64,000 nt of DNA. It comes from Sepiola atlantica (Eukaryota; Mollusca; Cephalopoda; Sepiida; Sepiolidae). The DNA lies in contig OY744519.1 in assembly GCA_963556195.1 (NCBI GenBank), positions 112,886,081-112,950,080 of the forward strand, read 5' to 3'. Under the pieces are notes generated by a model. It saw only the letters and a list, made by a program, of their open reading frames with translations, searched no databases and was not told the DNA's origin. Below, piece by piece: positions 11,836-24,176 of this stretch. Position 1 is the stretch's first letter. Each line of letters begins with the position of its first letter. The translations under genes and the position numbers were made by a program.

Positions 11836-13796
11836 CAAAAATTTTAATGTAATGTAAACAAAAATCTTGCTGCTCAACTTATGTTGCCCCCTATAAATCT
11901 AGCTCCTATCACAGTAGCACATTACACTTCCGTGGCAATATACCTTGTTTAGGGTAAATAAAAGTTAAAACAATATATATAAGCAAAATCAATGAAGTTT
12001 ACAAACGTAGGGTCAGGTAGTTGTATGTTGCATGTTGCATATTCAATGGCAGTAACACATTTTCAAAGTAAAGTGTAGAAATAATTCCAGGTTCACGGTT
12101 TCTCTGTCATGATGGATGGGGAATGAACTTTAATCACATGGGAATTGTTGATAGGTTGATTTAGCCACATGACATAGAAGAGATTTGAAGTTAGTGCCAG
12201 CATTTTAGTAAAGCTGATTATAATCTAAGGTATTGATGAATAGAGTGTTAAGATACCTCATGTTGTGATGATCCACTTAGAAGCTATTAATTATTCAATG
12301 AAATAGAAATCCATAAGTTAAGATGAATTTCTGCCGGTTGGTGAGAATGAAAAGTAAATGACAAGCATAAAAATTTGGAAATAAAAATTAAATGAAGAAT
12401 ATGATACGAATTATCTCCCTTACAACTAAAATGCGATTTAAACCTTCTTCAAGAATATACCATACCATATATCATAAATTTGCTCTAGAATCCATTTAAT
12501 TTAAATCTTATGGAATTCAAATATAACTAGTGAGACCCCGTGGATATTCCCCATTTGTTGTCTTCATCTGCATAATTTGCTGTTAATGAGAATACTTCGT
12601 TTGAAATTATACATTCATGTAAGGTTTAATAATATTAAGCAAAAATTGTATCTTTCTTTTCCTGTAAAAATAATTGCCATTGTCAGTTAAAAATTTTTAT
12701 ATTAATAAAATGAATATGCCTCATCTTTATTGGAAATTGCAACAATTTATATCTTTTAGAACAATAAATATTCTTTTTTTTCTTACTGTCAAGAATAGTC
12801 AACTAACTATTTTGTTTTAAATAAATAAAACAAAACTTTTAACCGTTTTATTTAAGTTATTTATTGTTACAATTTAAATTGTTTCAAAAAGCCTACTAAG
12901 CTTAAAGTAATTGTCAGCTTAATATTCTTTAAATAAATAAATCGGGCAATTCCATTGTTTTAAAAAGAGGGTGGAGGGTCAAAACGTACGTACGAACATG
13001 AGATTGCCATAGCGTATTATTATATAGATAGTTTTGATATCGAGTTCATATTCATGAATTCATTCTCTAACTGAATAAAATACCTTCAAACAATATATCA
13101 GTGTTAATTCCTTCTTCTATTTGCTATTTAAGGATAAAAATATAAATGATTCAATAAGAATATAAATATGTTATGTATTAGCTGGGCGGAAAGTAAGCAT
13201 TTCAAAAAAAGAAATAATTCTTTAAGAGCAAAATTTATTTTCTATTTTTCGATTTCTTAAGAATTTTGTCCTCAAACATTAAAAGAAGGTTCTTCCCTAT
13301 TATTAAAAGAAAACACTCAGAAAAAAATCACCTCTTAACGAAATCAATCTTCCCAGATTGTCGAATAAATACAAATGATATATGTATATCGAAGACTGAT
13401 CTGAAGAATCCTTTTCTTCTTGGCATCATAAATGGACTTTTTATAAAGCCATCCATTCAAATTAGGAGCACTCCTGAAAGCTTTGGCAGCAGTAGCAGCC
13501 ACAGCAATGCCTTTTAAATGAAATACCTTCCACTAGTGGAGACATGTATAATTAAATTAAATGATATTAAACTTTACAACATAATATATATTTTTAAATG
13601 TATAAAAAGTAAGTAGAAAAACTGTTTTTATGTGGTAAATTTCAAGTGATTTTGTATGTTTATGTAAAATATGTATCCCACCTGAGATTAAAAAAGCTTC
13701 CATCTGCAATTGTATGTTCGATTTGCAATGCTCTATGTGACAATTTTAGTTTCATCCAGAAAAAAGTTTCATACCGAGTAAGTTCTGATGAATGAA

Positions 13797-13800
<4 letters not shown>
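11836..13800. other. AT-rich region with nothing recognised
   Basis: No coding similarity or organised repeat was recognised. An 83-codon frame at 13266-13517 is lysine- and serine-rich and matches no family known to me. Confidence 0.4.

Positions 13801-13860
<60 letters not shown>
13801..13860. repeat. (TA)n microsatellite
   Basis: TA run of about 60 bp following an AATGAATGAA motif. Confidence 0.95.
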
Positions 13861-13862
<2 letters not shown>

Positions 13863-13990
13863 ACAAGTTCATTTTATATTCCAATAATCATGGTTTATAT
13901 TTTCAATTTTTATTTTTTCAGATTTTCAAAAGACATAACATTCCTGTGAGATGTATTTTTACGACTCGTTCCCCTGTAGGTGAGCCAACC

Positions 13991-14023
<33 letters not shown>

Positions 14024-14028
<5 letters not shown>

Positions 14029-14117
14029 CTTGTTACAAATATCCAGGGGGTATGAATCCGAAGGAAGTTGAAACCGGGTTTATAAGAGTGCTCAATGAAA
14101 ATTCAGAGCAAAATATA
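14024..14117 (-). repeat. Module homologous to 4947-5025 and 5143-5196
   Basis: The stretch starting AATTAACTTGTTACAAATAT is the reverse complement of the 5143-5196 module, and continues into a GAGCACT module matching 4947-4970. It directly adjoins the left arm of the large palindrome and is preceded by a (TA)n array at 13997-14023. Confidence 0.8.
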
Positions 14118-14740
14118 TATTTTTTGATTTTATTCCATTAATTGCGACAAAACAGGTTTTGTTTCATTGGTGCGAGTAACTACCAACTCATCGGGCGAAA
14201 GGAATTCAAATGGCATAAAATTTTAAGTTCACTCTAACGGGAGATTGAAAATTGAAAATACATTGGAGGGGGAGGGGGATAGAGTTGGGGCTTTGTCTAT
14301 AACGGCGACATGGGACATGAGAGGGGAGGGGGGGGGCTCCAACAAGTCGTGTTTCAAATTATTACGTGGGAGGTTTTAATGACGGTTGTAACCATAATTC
14401 TCATTTTAAATTTAACTCACTCCGGCCGTCGCCCCATCCCCCTCCTCCCACCCCGGCCGAGATTGAGATTGACACAGCACTGACACGTGCAAAACCTCCC
14501 ACGTAATAATTTGAAACACGACTTGTTGGAGCCCCCCCCTCCCCTCTCATGTCCCATGTCGCCGTTATAGACAAAGCCCCAACTCTATCCCCCTCCCCCT
14601 CCAATGTATTTTCAATTTTCAATCTCCCGTTAGAGTGAACTTAAAATTTTATGCCATTTGAATTCCTTTCGCCCGATGAGTTGGTAGTTACTCGCACCAA
14701 TGAAACAAAACCTGTTTTGTCGCAATTAATGGAATAAAAT

Positions 14741-14747
<7 letters not shown>
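14118..14747. repeat. Near-perfect 630-bp palindrome, 257-bp arms
   Basis: Arms 14118-14377 and 14491-14747 are reverse complements. Over the inspected length the only difference I found is the length of a G run (nine G against eight C). The 113-bp spacer at 14378-14490 is unrelated to the arms and contains a C-rich pyrimidine tract and two CCGGCCG motifs. The outer arm modules also occur at 5067-5142. The right arm passes straight into a (TA)n array at 14746-14801. A frame at 14401-14622 on the minus strand is only a by-product of the palindrome. Confidence 0.95.

Positions 14748-14801
<54 letters not shown>
14746..14801. repeat. (TA)n microsatellite
   Basis: TA array forming the right border of the palindrome. 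Confidence 0.95.
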
Positions 14802-14804
<3 letters not shown>

Positions 14805-14850
14805 GAAATGAAAAAAGAAAAACCAAGAGATATTTTTTATATATTTATCA

Positions 14851-14882
14851 ACGTTTCGTCTTTATTGTAAGACTTCCTCAGG
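14851..14882 (-). ncRNA. Hammerhead-like core
   Basis: On the minus strand CCTGAGGA is followed by A, then GTCTT and AAGAC able to pair around a six-base loop, then GAAACG. CUGANGA and GAAA are the two conserved halves of the hammerhead catalytic core. The extra A before the helix and the lack of an obvious stem III and cleavage site make activity doubtful. Confidence 0.35.
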
Positions 14883-16297
14883 ATGATGATTTTAAGAAAA
14901 ATGTCATGCAAGTACATCAAAATATTGGGTTGACATGATGGGTTGATAAGGAAAAGTACTAGCCGTGGCTACTAAGAGCGCTGGACGAGGGTCCAGGCTG
15001 CGATAAGTCAGAGTGAAACGATTATGGAAAGCTTTGAGTGGGTGCCATTAAGGCAGCAGTGAAAAAGGGGGGGGGGTGAGAGTGTTAGTGAATTTGCCTT
15101 AGGGTGGGAGAAAGGAGAGGGGGCTGAGATTTTTGTCGTGGTGAGGTGTAGCATGGATTTTGAGGGGCTGGGGAAAGAGGAGCGAAGGGGGGAACTCTGT
15201 GTGTTTGGTATGTAGGTAGTATCATAGTTTTAGAAAAAGATTTAAAGAAATGAAGATAACTTGAAAATAGGCAGGGGGGATAAGAGTATGAAAGAAGTAG
15301 TCGAAAAGGTGAGAGAGGGGAGAGGGGAGATTTTGTTGTGGTCAGATGTGAAATTTTTGAAGGGTAGGAGTATTGACCAGTGGCTATGTCAGGAATGTGT
15401 GAATATAAGTGAGTTTGAAAGAATGTTTTGAAGTGTGCTGTGAACATGACAATAAAGAAAAGGAAAAGAAAAAGAAGAAAAATGATTTTAATTTTGGGGA
15501 GAGATAAGTGAAATGTAGTTTCGTTTAGAATGTGTTGATGGTTTGAGATTAAATTGAGGGCAAAAGGGGTTTAAATATCTAAATATTTGTGAAGATGTGT
15601 AGATTGGTGTTCATTGGTAAGGATGTTATTTGTGGTTAAGTTTTGATTCGTAGTGAATGAATATGTATGTGAGAAGGAGTTAGTACCATTCTACTCATCG
15701 TTCTCAATTGTACTTATATACAACTCCCCGCATATACACTCACGTACGTGGACCGAGAATGAAAGTAGTTTTTCAGAAGTTGAGTTTGAAATGTGTATAT
15801 TAAATGCAGGCAGTAGGGGATTTAAGTAGTGACTTCGATCGTATCTAAGCGGTCCACAGAAGTATTTTAAAATGTCCCTAATTCTCAAAATTACATCCAA
15901 ATAAATGCTTTCCATCTACGATTGTACTAAACATCTTTCTATTGGATTTACTTCATTTTGAACATCTTCAACGCTGCCTTCACGAAACCCCTTTTTTCAT
16001 CTTTAAATCTCCATTCACCGGACACATTATCAACGGACATTCACCAACTGGACAGATTTCATATTTTTTTACACGCATACTCTTACTCTCCATTACTTTA
16101 TATTTTTTCAAATTTTGAATTTTGGCTTTTCCACTGTCAACTTATCCATCTATGTAATTCCTCTGATGATACGATTTTAATCTTTGAAAAGCCTTGGCTT
16201 AAGATAAGAAAAATAAACATGTTTTTATCGAGTACACCTTTCATTGAACAATCGAAGTTGTAATAGATTTGTCATTCGTACATCTTTATCTCTCTTC

Positions 16298-16300
<3 letters not shown>
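14883..16300. other. Purine-strand-biased, G-rich stretch, then AT-rich DNA
   Basis: The region 15060-15480 is strongly purine-biased on the plus strand (GGGG and AGAGGGG tracts). This opens a Ser/Pro/Leu-rich frame at 15085-15447 on the minus strand that I do not accept as a gene. The remainder shows nothing recognisable apart from a (TA)n array at 16302-16328. Confidence 0.4.
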
Positions 16301-16328
<28 letters not shown>

Positions 16329-19300
16329 GCTATAAATAGATAGAATCCATTTTTAAAAATATAGATCAAGTGTACATTTCATTAATAAAGATATACAGTG
16401 TATATTTCTAGCAAAATGTATATATGGTGTATTGTATCTCTAATTATACAGTGTATATCTATGCTATTTCAACACATCAGTGAAACATTGTAAAGAAATA
16501 TAAAGGCATAATTTGTAAATAAATGCCTTTCTCAATTTATTATCAAGTTAGTGTTGACCAAATTTTGAAGATTTAGTGTTTATTTAATGACTGGATATTC
16601 ACTATTGATTCAGCTTGGTGGCTGAGCAAGTATTAAGTTCAGTTTTAAAACAGACACAATTATAAAATGCTCAGTTTTAAAGACAATCTTTCACACAATT
16701 AAATTTAGCCAATCTACTAAAGAAAAAAGTATCAAATAGTTTCAAATAGTCAAAAAATAACATTCAAAGAAATAATCTCTAACAGAGTCATTGGAATTTC
16801 TTCCTGATATTCTAAATTTTTCATTCGTTCTATGCATTTCAGTTTAATTGAGAGGAATTTTCCAAACATCTTTCAATAGTTTGTCTCCATTTTCTGGCAT
16901 CAGTTCACAAAAAGGTAATTTTTTAGATCTTATGATTAAATAATGCAAAACACGAAAGTAGTTTTATTCGTCATCATATAATATATTGTGTCTCGCTGAT
17001 CTTAACGAAGACATGTCAACAAATTATTTTCTTTTGTGTGACATTTTTATTTACCTGATTATTTTTACACACAAGTTTATAGTATGTGTGAATAGGGAAA
17101 GTTTTCTTTTTTAATTGGAGTGTCGATAGAGTTTGTATGAAAGACATTGGGTGTTGTAAAAGAGATAACATCAAGAGAGCTTGTGTGCATGCATAAAGGG
17201 AGTTACGGTTAAGGTTATGGTTAGGGTTGTATGTATTGGAAAGCATTTCTCAAATGGTGTGTGAAAGGATTTTTATGACAGAAAATACATTTTTATTGTA
17301 AAGAAACAAATAAGTGTGTTTCTTTTCTTTGAAAGTTTGTATGCTTTATCATATGTAATATGTTTCATAAAATAATCCAATTTGCCTATTTTTTAAAAAG
17401 TAAACTACCTTTTTAAATCGAAAAACAAATTGCAGAATTATATTTTAATCTATCTACGGTTTAATTAACATATATTAATAAATGTACACTTACTTGCCTC
17501 GGCTGCATATGAGTGTACCTAAGTGAATTAGTCAAGTCACAAAGTAACGCCTTTCTTTGAGCAAAAAAATGTCATGTGAAACAAACACTCACCTGAAAAC
17601 AAATAAAAATATAATTTAATAAAAACGAAAGTATATATTAATTTATAATACAACATAAAAGAAATATATTTGTCACTATCAAATCTGTTTCAAAACAAAA
17701 TATCTGTTTTCCATCTCTGAGGTCAGATAGTTTTCTTAGTAGCATAAAAAGTGTGCAATTAAGTTTTGAGTCATAAACATAAACCTAGATAATTCAGTTT
17801 CATTAGTTGAATCTATAACATAAGTGTAGTGTGTTTGTCTCTCTGTCCTGTGATACAATTGGGGAAAAAGCCCTGTAACAAGATCTAGCACAATTTCTCC
17901 CGAATAAAATAATTCATAGACATCAGAGACGATTTGATTTTATTTCTAACTTAAAAATTAGAAATTATAGAAATTTAAAAAAAAAGTAAAATGTTTATAT
18001 GGACTTCATGGTTGTGAACAGAAGGAGTATGTGGGTGGCCCTCATTCGTTCTCAGAGTGCCTGTTTGTATAATGTCAACGTTTTCAAGAAATTCATGAAG
18101 AAATATGATTAAATCTGTTTAATTTAAACATGCTTAATATGTATTGATGTTTCCAATTATTAACTATAATTAATATGTATTGAATAAAATCGATTTGAAT
18201 GAAAATCATTAATTGTTAATATGATAAAAATAATTGAGATATGTTTTGATAAGAATTATATTAATTACTAATATAGCACGGGAACATTTACGAACCCTAG
18301 AAATTCCTGCTCCCACCTCTGAATCTCAAATAAGTATTTTAATTGGATTTCTAACTTTCTATAATTATTGTGTTCTTTAATTATTAAATTTATAAATAAT
18401 AATAAAAATTCATAATATGTAATGTTTATAAGCAATGTTTATTAGTAATGAACATCCTCACATAAACATACATATGCTAAAATGAGTACTATTCTATAGG
18501 ATTAACCTTTTATAAAAAAATCATTCAAATTCAAGTTAAGAGGTTAAGCGTTTACTTAGAAAAATTACAAACATTCTCCGATATGCAATTAAATCGTATA
18601 TTTGTAGAAGATGTCATTTTATCTTTACTTAATGCACAATAAAAGCAATTAAATAAATATGAGTACACAGTAAGAAAATATGAACGAAATATTTCATGCT
18701 CTGTTTTAAATTTTAAAATTAAAACTCTTGTTCAATAAACAGTAAAAGATGAAAGTGAATATTGTGTACTAAAACTGGACACGGATTTTAATAATAAATA
18801 AAATATGAAAATATATGTATCAGACAATAAGAGTCTTGAAAATATACGTGCCTACAATCTCCGAAAATAAAGACATTTCAATTTTATTCCCACAAACGGC
18901 TGGGTGCCGATCAAATTCATATATAAACAAATGTGTCAGTTTAAAAAAAATTAGTCTAACCAAACTATAACAATAAAGAAATGTGGGGTCCATTTTGTTA
19001 CGTATACTCTAAGGGAATAAAATTTTGAGTGCTTTTGTATTGGTTTACTCAGAAACGTAACTTTATAAAGTTTGTTAAATTAGCGGTCTACTCACTGGTT
19101 GTGGTTGTGATTATTATTAAGTGGGCTAACGCACGGTGTAATACAAAAAATAACCCTTATTATATTTTTACGTATTTCTTTATGGTTTGACGGGTTGAAT
19201 AAAGAATAGTTAGTAGTATTGAGGAAGGGATAGTTACTCGAACTTATAGAATCAAACTAACACTTACCGGCATCCATCTCATAGAAGAATACTTATTCGA

Positions 19301-20184
19301 ATGAATGAACATTTATACACTAGAATGGCCACTTATGAATCTCAGCCAATCTGAACACAGAGAATGGACTTTCCCTTCTGAGCATAATGGAACATTCTAG
19401 CCTTATTATAAACCGGCATTTTGATGTGCTTGGCAGTCTGACTTATCTTGCTGTTCAACTGGTCATACAGTTGAGCCCTAAGCATCGACTCTATAGAACT
19501 CTCTGGCTAAAAATACTAATGAAAGAGAAAATGGCTAATCGAATTAAATATAAAAATCGATAAATTTGAACGAAACCATTTTTTTTTTGTTTTTGAAAAT
19601 TACTGGTACTTGTACGAGTAATTGGCCTAAATCGCCAATGAAGCAGATTTTTATATGTAGCTTTTGGTTAGAAATCTGTACTCGTCAACGATACAGGGGG
19701 AAATCTCACTCTACTTTATATATGAAATCAAACATATTTAAGAAGCTGAAAGTGATAAAAGCTAAAGGCAAACTCCTAAAACTATTGAATATTCAGCAAT
19801 AAAAAATATAGTGCATGCAACCAGACATTTTACCACTTTTTCTTCTTATTTATTTACAACAATTATGCATCAAATCTGATAATTTGTCTCGATAAAACTG
19901 AACAAAATCTAATAAGAATTTGTTTGAATAGTATCTTAAGACATTACCAGGCGAATAAACGCATCTTTCTGGATTGAGAAAAATAATCATCAAAATTCTA
20001 ATCAATGAACTCGTTTTTTTTTTTCTTGTCATTTTTCCATTTGGAGAAAAGAAAATATTTAATATTTTCTATATTTTATCTTATATATAAAGTAGAGTCA
20101 GTCTATTTCCCATACAATCATTTACTGATTACATTAGATCCACTATAATGCAAATCAGTACATTCAATCTCCTATAATACGTTA
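16329..20184. other. AT-rich region with nothing recognised
   Basis: No protein similarity, RNA gene or clear repeat was recognised over about 3.8 kb. Short runs resembling TTAGGG variants near 17205-17230 are too few to call. Confidence 0.4.
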
Positions 20185-20500
20185 TATAATAAAGGTGTTA
20201 AGTAACAATCAGTTCTAGGTGACAGTCTTCTGGAGGTTGAAGGTTCACTCCTCACTAAAAGCGATGCTAACTAAGAATAAAATAAAATAATTTATTTAAG
20301 ACTTTTACCCTGTCATGGCTGGCATAAAGAAAATAATCTAACCCCATCGATTAAATAATTGTTCAGTTCGAAATTCTGTATAAGTTTCCGAGGTCTACAT
20401 AAAGATTCCCGAGTTTGACAAGATGCACCTGAACTGAAGGTCGGAGATTACATCGGTCAAAATGTCGTGAGAATAGTAAGCTAAATAATCCAAATAATGC
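20185..20500 (+). repeat. Degenerate tRNA-headed repeat with family A tail
   Basis: GAGGTTGAAGGTTCACTCC near 20232-20250 resembles a tRNA B box and matches the head at 39235-39335. Downstream, GATTCCCGAGTTTGACAAGA and CGGAGATTACATCGGTC match the family A repeat at 37510-37650 and 53175-53280. The order suggests a SINE-like or composite element. The A box is poor. Confidence 0.4.
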
Positions 20501-21749
20501 AAGTTATCCAACCTCATGTAAAACATTGCGAACAAAATAATGTATTGGTGTCGTTAAATAAACTGATAGGAGTTATTAAACATCATGTTCTTTTTAAATA
20601 TTATCCCCAAAGTTTGGTTACAGACATACCCACAGAATCTCTATTCTAGTAAGGATTCTAATTTTCAAGTTTTGTACAATAGTTACATCAATTTACTTAG
20701 AGCTGTGTCTCTTATAATGTACTATACATAGATGTTGAGATGATTCACAGAGGTTTCTCCGAAAATATTTTGACATGATTAGGAGACAGGATCTACAAAC
20801 CTCATTTGAAATTCATGGCTTCTTTATTGCTGTAGACAAACATGTGTCATAATTTGCAGTGCTTTTTTTTTTAATGACTCCCAATCGTTGGTGACACGTT
20901 TTTGTTGTTTGCTTTTATCAACTTGCTAGAAGTCTTATAATCACTGTTTTGACAGAAGTGAAATGTCAGGATATTTAAGTGAACGTAAAGGAGAACTATA
21001 AACGGCCCGATGGTGGCGGTGATGGTGGGGGTACTGAGTTTGCAAAGCCGTGTGGGATCGCAGTTGGATTTGCTTCAAATAGAATCCTTTTAAATACACT
21101 TCATCATATAGACGTGTAACTCAAAAAAAGAAAGAATGTTGGTTAATTCAGAAGAAAATACAACAATTTAACAGAATGACTTACATGTTTTATTTTTTAT
21201 TTATTCAAAACGCAGAATTGATACAATATTAAAAATATTTGCTGGTATGTTTAAAACAAGACTATTATGAAGAGATGCAATAGAAGACATAGTTTTTTTT
21301 TTATCCTGGTTCAGCCATGTCGTCGTATAGAGGGGGGAAGGACGGCGCCATCTTAACAAAATGGGGCATTGCTAGCTCAATGAGGAGTCTAGTTTGCAAC
21401 AAAGGCGAGAGGACTCTCAAGCACTCCTAGCTCGACAATGCTGCATCCTGAATGACATGAAAAACTTCAAACTACTAAATTATCTGAAAAAAAAAAAAAC
21501 ATTAATTTTTATTTGATTTTGTTTCTCTATACAAATACACTGCGATTAGCAGTAATATCTTTTTTACAAAAATAGTTATTTCTCAATTTTTCCATGACTC
21601 AATTTCGGAAATTCTTTCACGGGTAATCTAGAACTCTGTTATAAAAGTGTTGTGAAAAAAATAATCAATAACTCATAGCTAGTATTTGCAAAACAACATA
21701 TTTTGGTAAATCACTGAAAGTTTACCGACCAATTGTATTAGCTTTTATA
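20501..21749. other. AT-rich region with nothing recognised
   Basis: A slightly GC-richer patch at 21305-21445 and a GGTGG-rich patch near 21005-21040 show no coding or RNA features I recognise. Confidence 0.4.
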
Positions 21750-22130
21750 CAGGGTGGGCCAAAACAAGGGTCCTATCTTTAAATTTGAATAACTTGAATT
21801 TGAATAACTTCCACAAAATAAAAGTTAAACTCACCAAACTTTATGTGTGTGTAGACTGACCCTTCCGAGATTTTTTGAAATAAACAAAACAAATTTTAGC
21901 CGAAAAACACTTCTTAAAACTTACAAAAACTAAAGTATTGTTTTTTACACTGTTTTGGGTTTTTTAAGCAAAAATAATGTTTTCTAAATGAGGGTACGTT
22001 CCTTAGGGCTAATACGGCTCATGCTTGCTTCGGAAGGGGTCCTTTACTTATTCTAAAAAAAAAAAAAAAAATCAATAAATAAAAAAGTTATGAATTTTTA
22101 AAAATAGGACCCTTATTTTTGCCCACCCTG
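21750..22130. mobile_element. 381-bp MITE with TA target duplication
   Basis: The left terminus CAGGGTGGGCCAAAACAAGG and the right terminus are inverted repeats: the right end reads CCCTTATTTTTGCCCACCCT followed by G. They continue inward through GGTCCTAT / ATAGGACC. TA dinucleotides flank both ends at 21748-21749 and 22131-22132. There is no coding capacity. TA target, short termini and size fit a Tc1/mariner-type non-autonomous element. Confidence 0.9.
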
Positions 22131-22284
22131 TATTAAAACAATCAAAATCAACGCTTATTAGTGAAAATTAGGAATAAATAAATGAAATATAGATGAATGA
22201 TGGTTATATTTAACAATTAATTAATATAATTAAATATATAATTATATATAGTTCAATACATATAATGAACAAATACTTTATTTA

Positions 22285-23265
22285 CCCACATAACCACCAT
22301 GAACCTTTATAACTTCAAAATGTCTTGTATTGACTGAATCAGACATTTCTTTAATAGTGGCAGGTAGCACTACCCTTGTTGCAGTATTAGTGGTTTCCCA
22401 TAAGTCCGTTTTAGACGAGAATTAACGTCCATTGGCATAAACATCTCGTTTGATGATAGACTAAAAGTTTTTATTAGGATTTAAATCTAAGGAAGCATGG
22501 AGGTCAGATAATCAACTTGGTACCTTTGATGCCCAAAGATACTAAGGATGCTTGAATGGCATAGGCAGAGGGAGAAAGAGCATTATCGTACATTAAAACA
22601 AAGTTCTTCAGTAGAGCAAGATTTATATCATCTAGCCAAAGTATCAGAGATTCTCTCAAGAGATTGCAATAGGCAACAGACATAATTTTTACGCCTTCAT
22701 GTACTCTTATAGGACCAACAAGTCTATTACCAGTGATACCCGCTCATATAATGTCCCATCCACCCTTTTGTTGTCGTCTCAAACGATGGTGACTCTCATC
22801 TCCGGAATAAGCCCTATATTTTCGCCTAGCCATCAAGTCCATCAAGGTGTGCCCAGGTCTCATCAGTAAAAAAAACCTTACTCATACCCATCTTCATATA
22901 TTTCTTTGCCCATTCCATTCTCAAATCTTTGCTTTGCTGTAAAAGGACGCTTTGTAAGTGGAACTTTCACAGAAGCCATTCGTTGAAAAATTGTATTCCT
23001 TGTTGATTTTCGTACGTCAGGACACCCAGCTCCTGCGAAGATTGATTTTCTTGATTGTCCAGGTTTTCTACAGAGATGACGACCAATATTCATCAAACCC
23101 TAGTCTTGTATATTCCAGTATCTGATTATTTCTTCCTTGGGGAATGATCTTTCAGAAATCTTTTTACAGTATTCACGTAGCGACTTATTTTTCGGACAAT
23201 TACACCAGGAAAGTTTCCTTTAGCGGTTTTCTTTATTATAATTTATATTTCTCCCTAGTGTTAGT
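22285..23265 (-). pseudogene. Tc1-like (DDE_3) transposase pseudogene
   Basis: Minus-strand text in order: GRHLCRKPGQSRKSIFAGAG and CPDVRKSTRNTIFQRM (DNA-binding region), KQRFENGMGKEIYEDG, then FTDETWAHLDG carrying the first Asp, GNRLVGPIRVHEG-like text, LLKNFVLMYDNALSPSA with the second Asp, GIKGTKLII, a stop in place of Trp, a frameshift, and then LDLNPNKNF, SIIKRDVYANGR and LPATIKEM. The third acidic residue position reads Lys in NPNKN. Its spacing from the second Asp is about 37 residues, longer than the usual 34 of Tc1. Many stops and frameshifts show great age. Terminal inverted repeats could not be identified with confidence. In the family, the protein excises and reinserts its element at TA sites. 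Confidence 0.85.
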
Positions 23266-23545
23266 GATTTTAAACGTTCTATGAAGTAAAGAAAAAAAAC
23301 TATTATTTCTGGCCACTCCTAAATAAGATTAAAAAAAAACGTTAATGACTGTACCAATTATTCACAACAATATGTAAATTAATCAAATAATGTTATCATA
23401 ATGTTTAAAAATTCCCATGAAACAATTTCTGAAATTGGTTAACAGAATGATGAATATATTCAATTTTTATTAGAAAGCTATTATCGCTGGTCGCAGTGTA
23501 TATATATATATATAATAAATATTTGTTAATGTTTATTATCTATAT

Positions 23546-23584
23546 TACGTATACGTTTCGTCCTTAATAATCGGGACTCATCAA
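23546..23584 (-). ncRNA. Candidate degenerate hammerhead ribozyme
   Basis: Minus strand: TTGATGA, then GTCC and GGAC forming stem II around a loop of about 10 bases, then GAAA. A three-base-pair stem III (ACG with CGT) closes on a TATA loop, and the sequence ends with U followed by A at the expected cleavage position. Only the first core base departs from consensus, with T in place of C in CTGATGA. Short stem III is typical of hammerheads described from Penelope-like elements. Stem I next to the core is not convincing within this unit. The C-to-T change would be expected to harm activity. Confidence 0.55.
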
Positions 23585-23690
23585 CACAGAGATATGACTA
23601 TTCACTACCGGTAATGCGATTCGAACCCCCGGATTATGAGTATTTGCAACTCGAATCCGACGCCGTAACCACTTGGCCAAATTTAAATAG
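23546..23690 (-). repeat. tRNA-derived SINE with embedded hammerhead-like core
   Basis: On the minus strand GGCCAAGTGGTTACGGCGTC resembles an RNA polymerase III A box from a Leu/Ser-type tRNA. CCGGGGGTTCGAATCGC, about 50 bases later, is a good B box. Downstream of this head comes a TGATGAG / GGAC / GAAACG block described separately. The unit stops near a (TA)n array at 23497-23514. It is likely a SINE whose transcription starts inside the tRNA-like head. Confidence 0.7.
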
Positions 23691-23771
23691 CGAATAAACT
23701 GTGATAATTTTAACACTTTATCGGCGGCTTAACGTCTAGGAGCGTTCTACTTTTTTTAATGAAAGGAACGA

Positions 23772-23774
<3 letters not shown>

Positions 23775-23828
<54 letters not shown>

Positions 23829-23991
23829 TATTATTAGCTCAATAGTGTTCGACTTAATTTAGCATCATATACACTTTAGTTATTCAAAGGATTTATAATA
23901 AGTAAGCATTGTATTAGCAAAACAATTGGTTAACTTATAAAACCGAAAAATAAGAAAATGAAATAACTTGTTAATCATAATTAATAATTGG

Positions 23992-24047
<56 letters not shown>

Positions 24048-24120
24048 CATAAATGCTCTACTTAGTATTGGTATAAAATTGGTTCTATGTTCACTTTATT
24101 AACATATTTGAACTTGATCA

Positions 24121-24176
<56 letters not shown>

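Noticed and set aside
14401..14622. 73-codon minus-strand frame rich in Gly, inside the palindrome
   Set aside because: It lies in the spacer and arm of the inverted repeat. The other arm gives no matching frame, and no family features are present.
15085..15447. 120-codon Ser/Pro/Leu-rich minus-strand frame
   Set aside because: It arises from purine-strand bias (GGGG/GAGAGG tracts) that removes stops on the opposite strand. There is no domain-like text.
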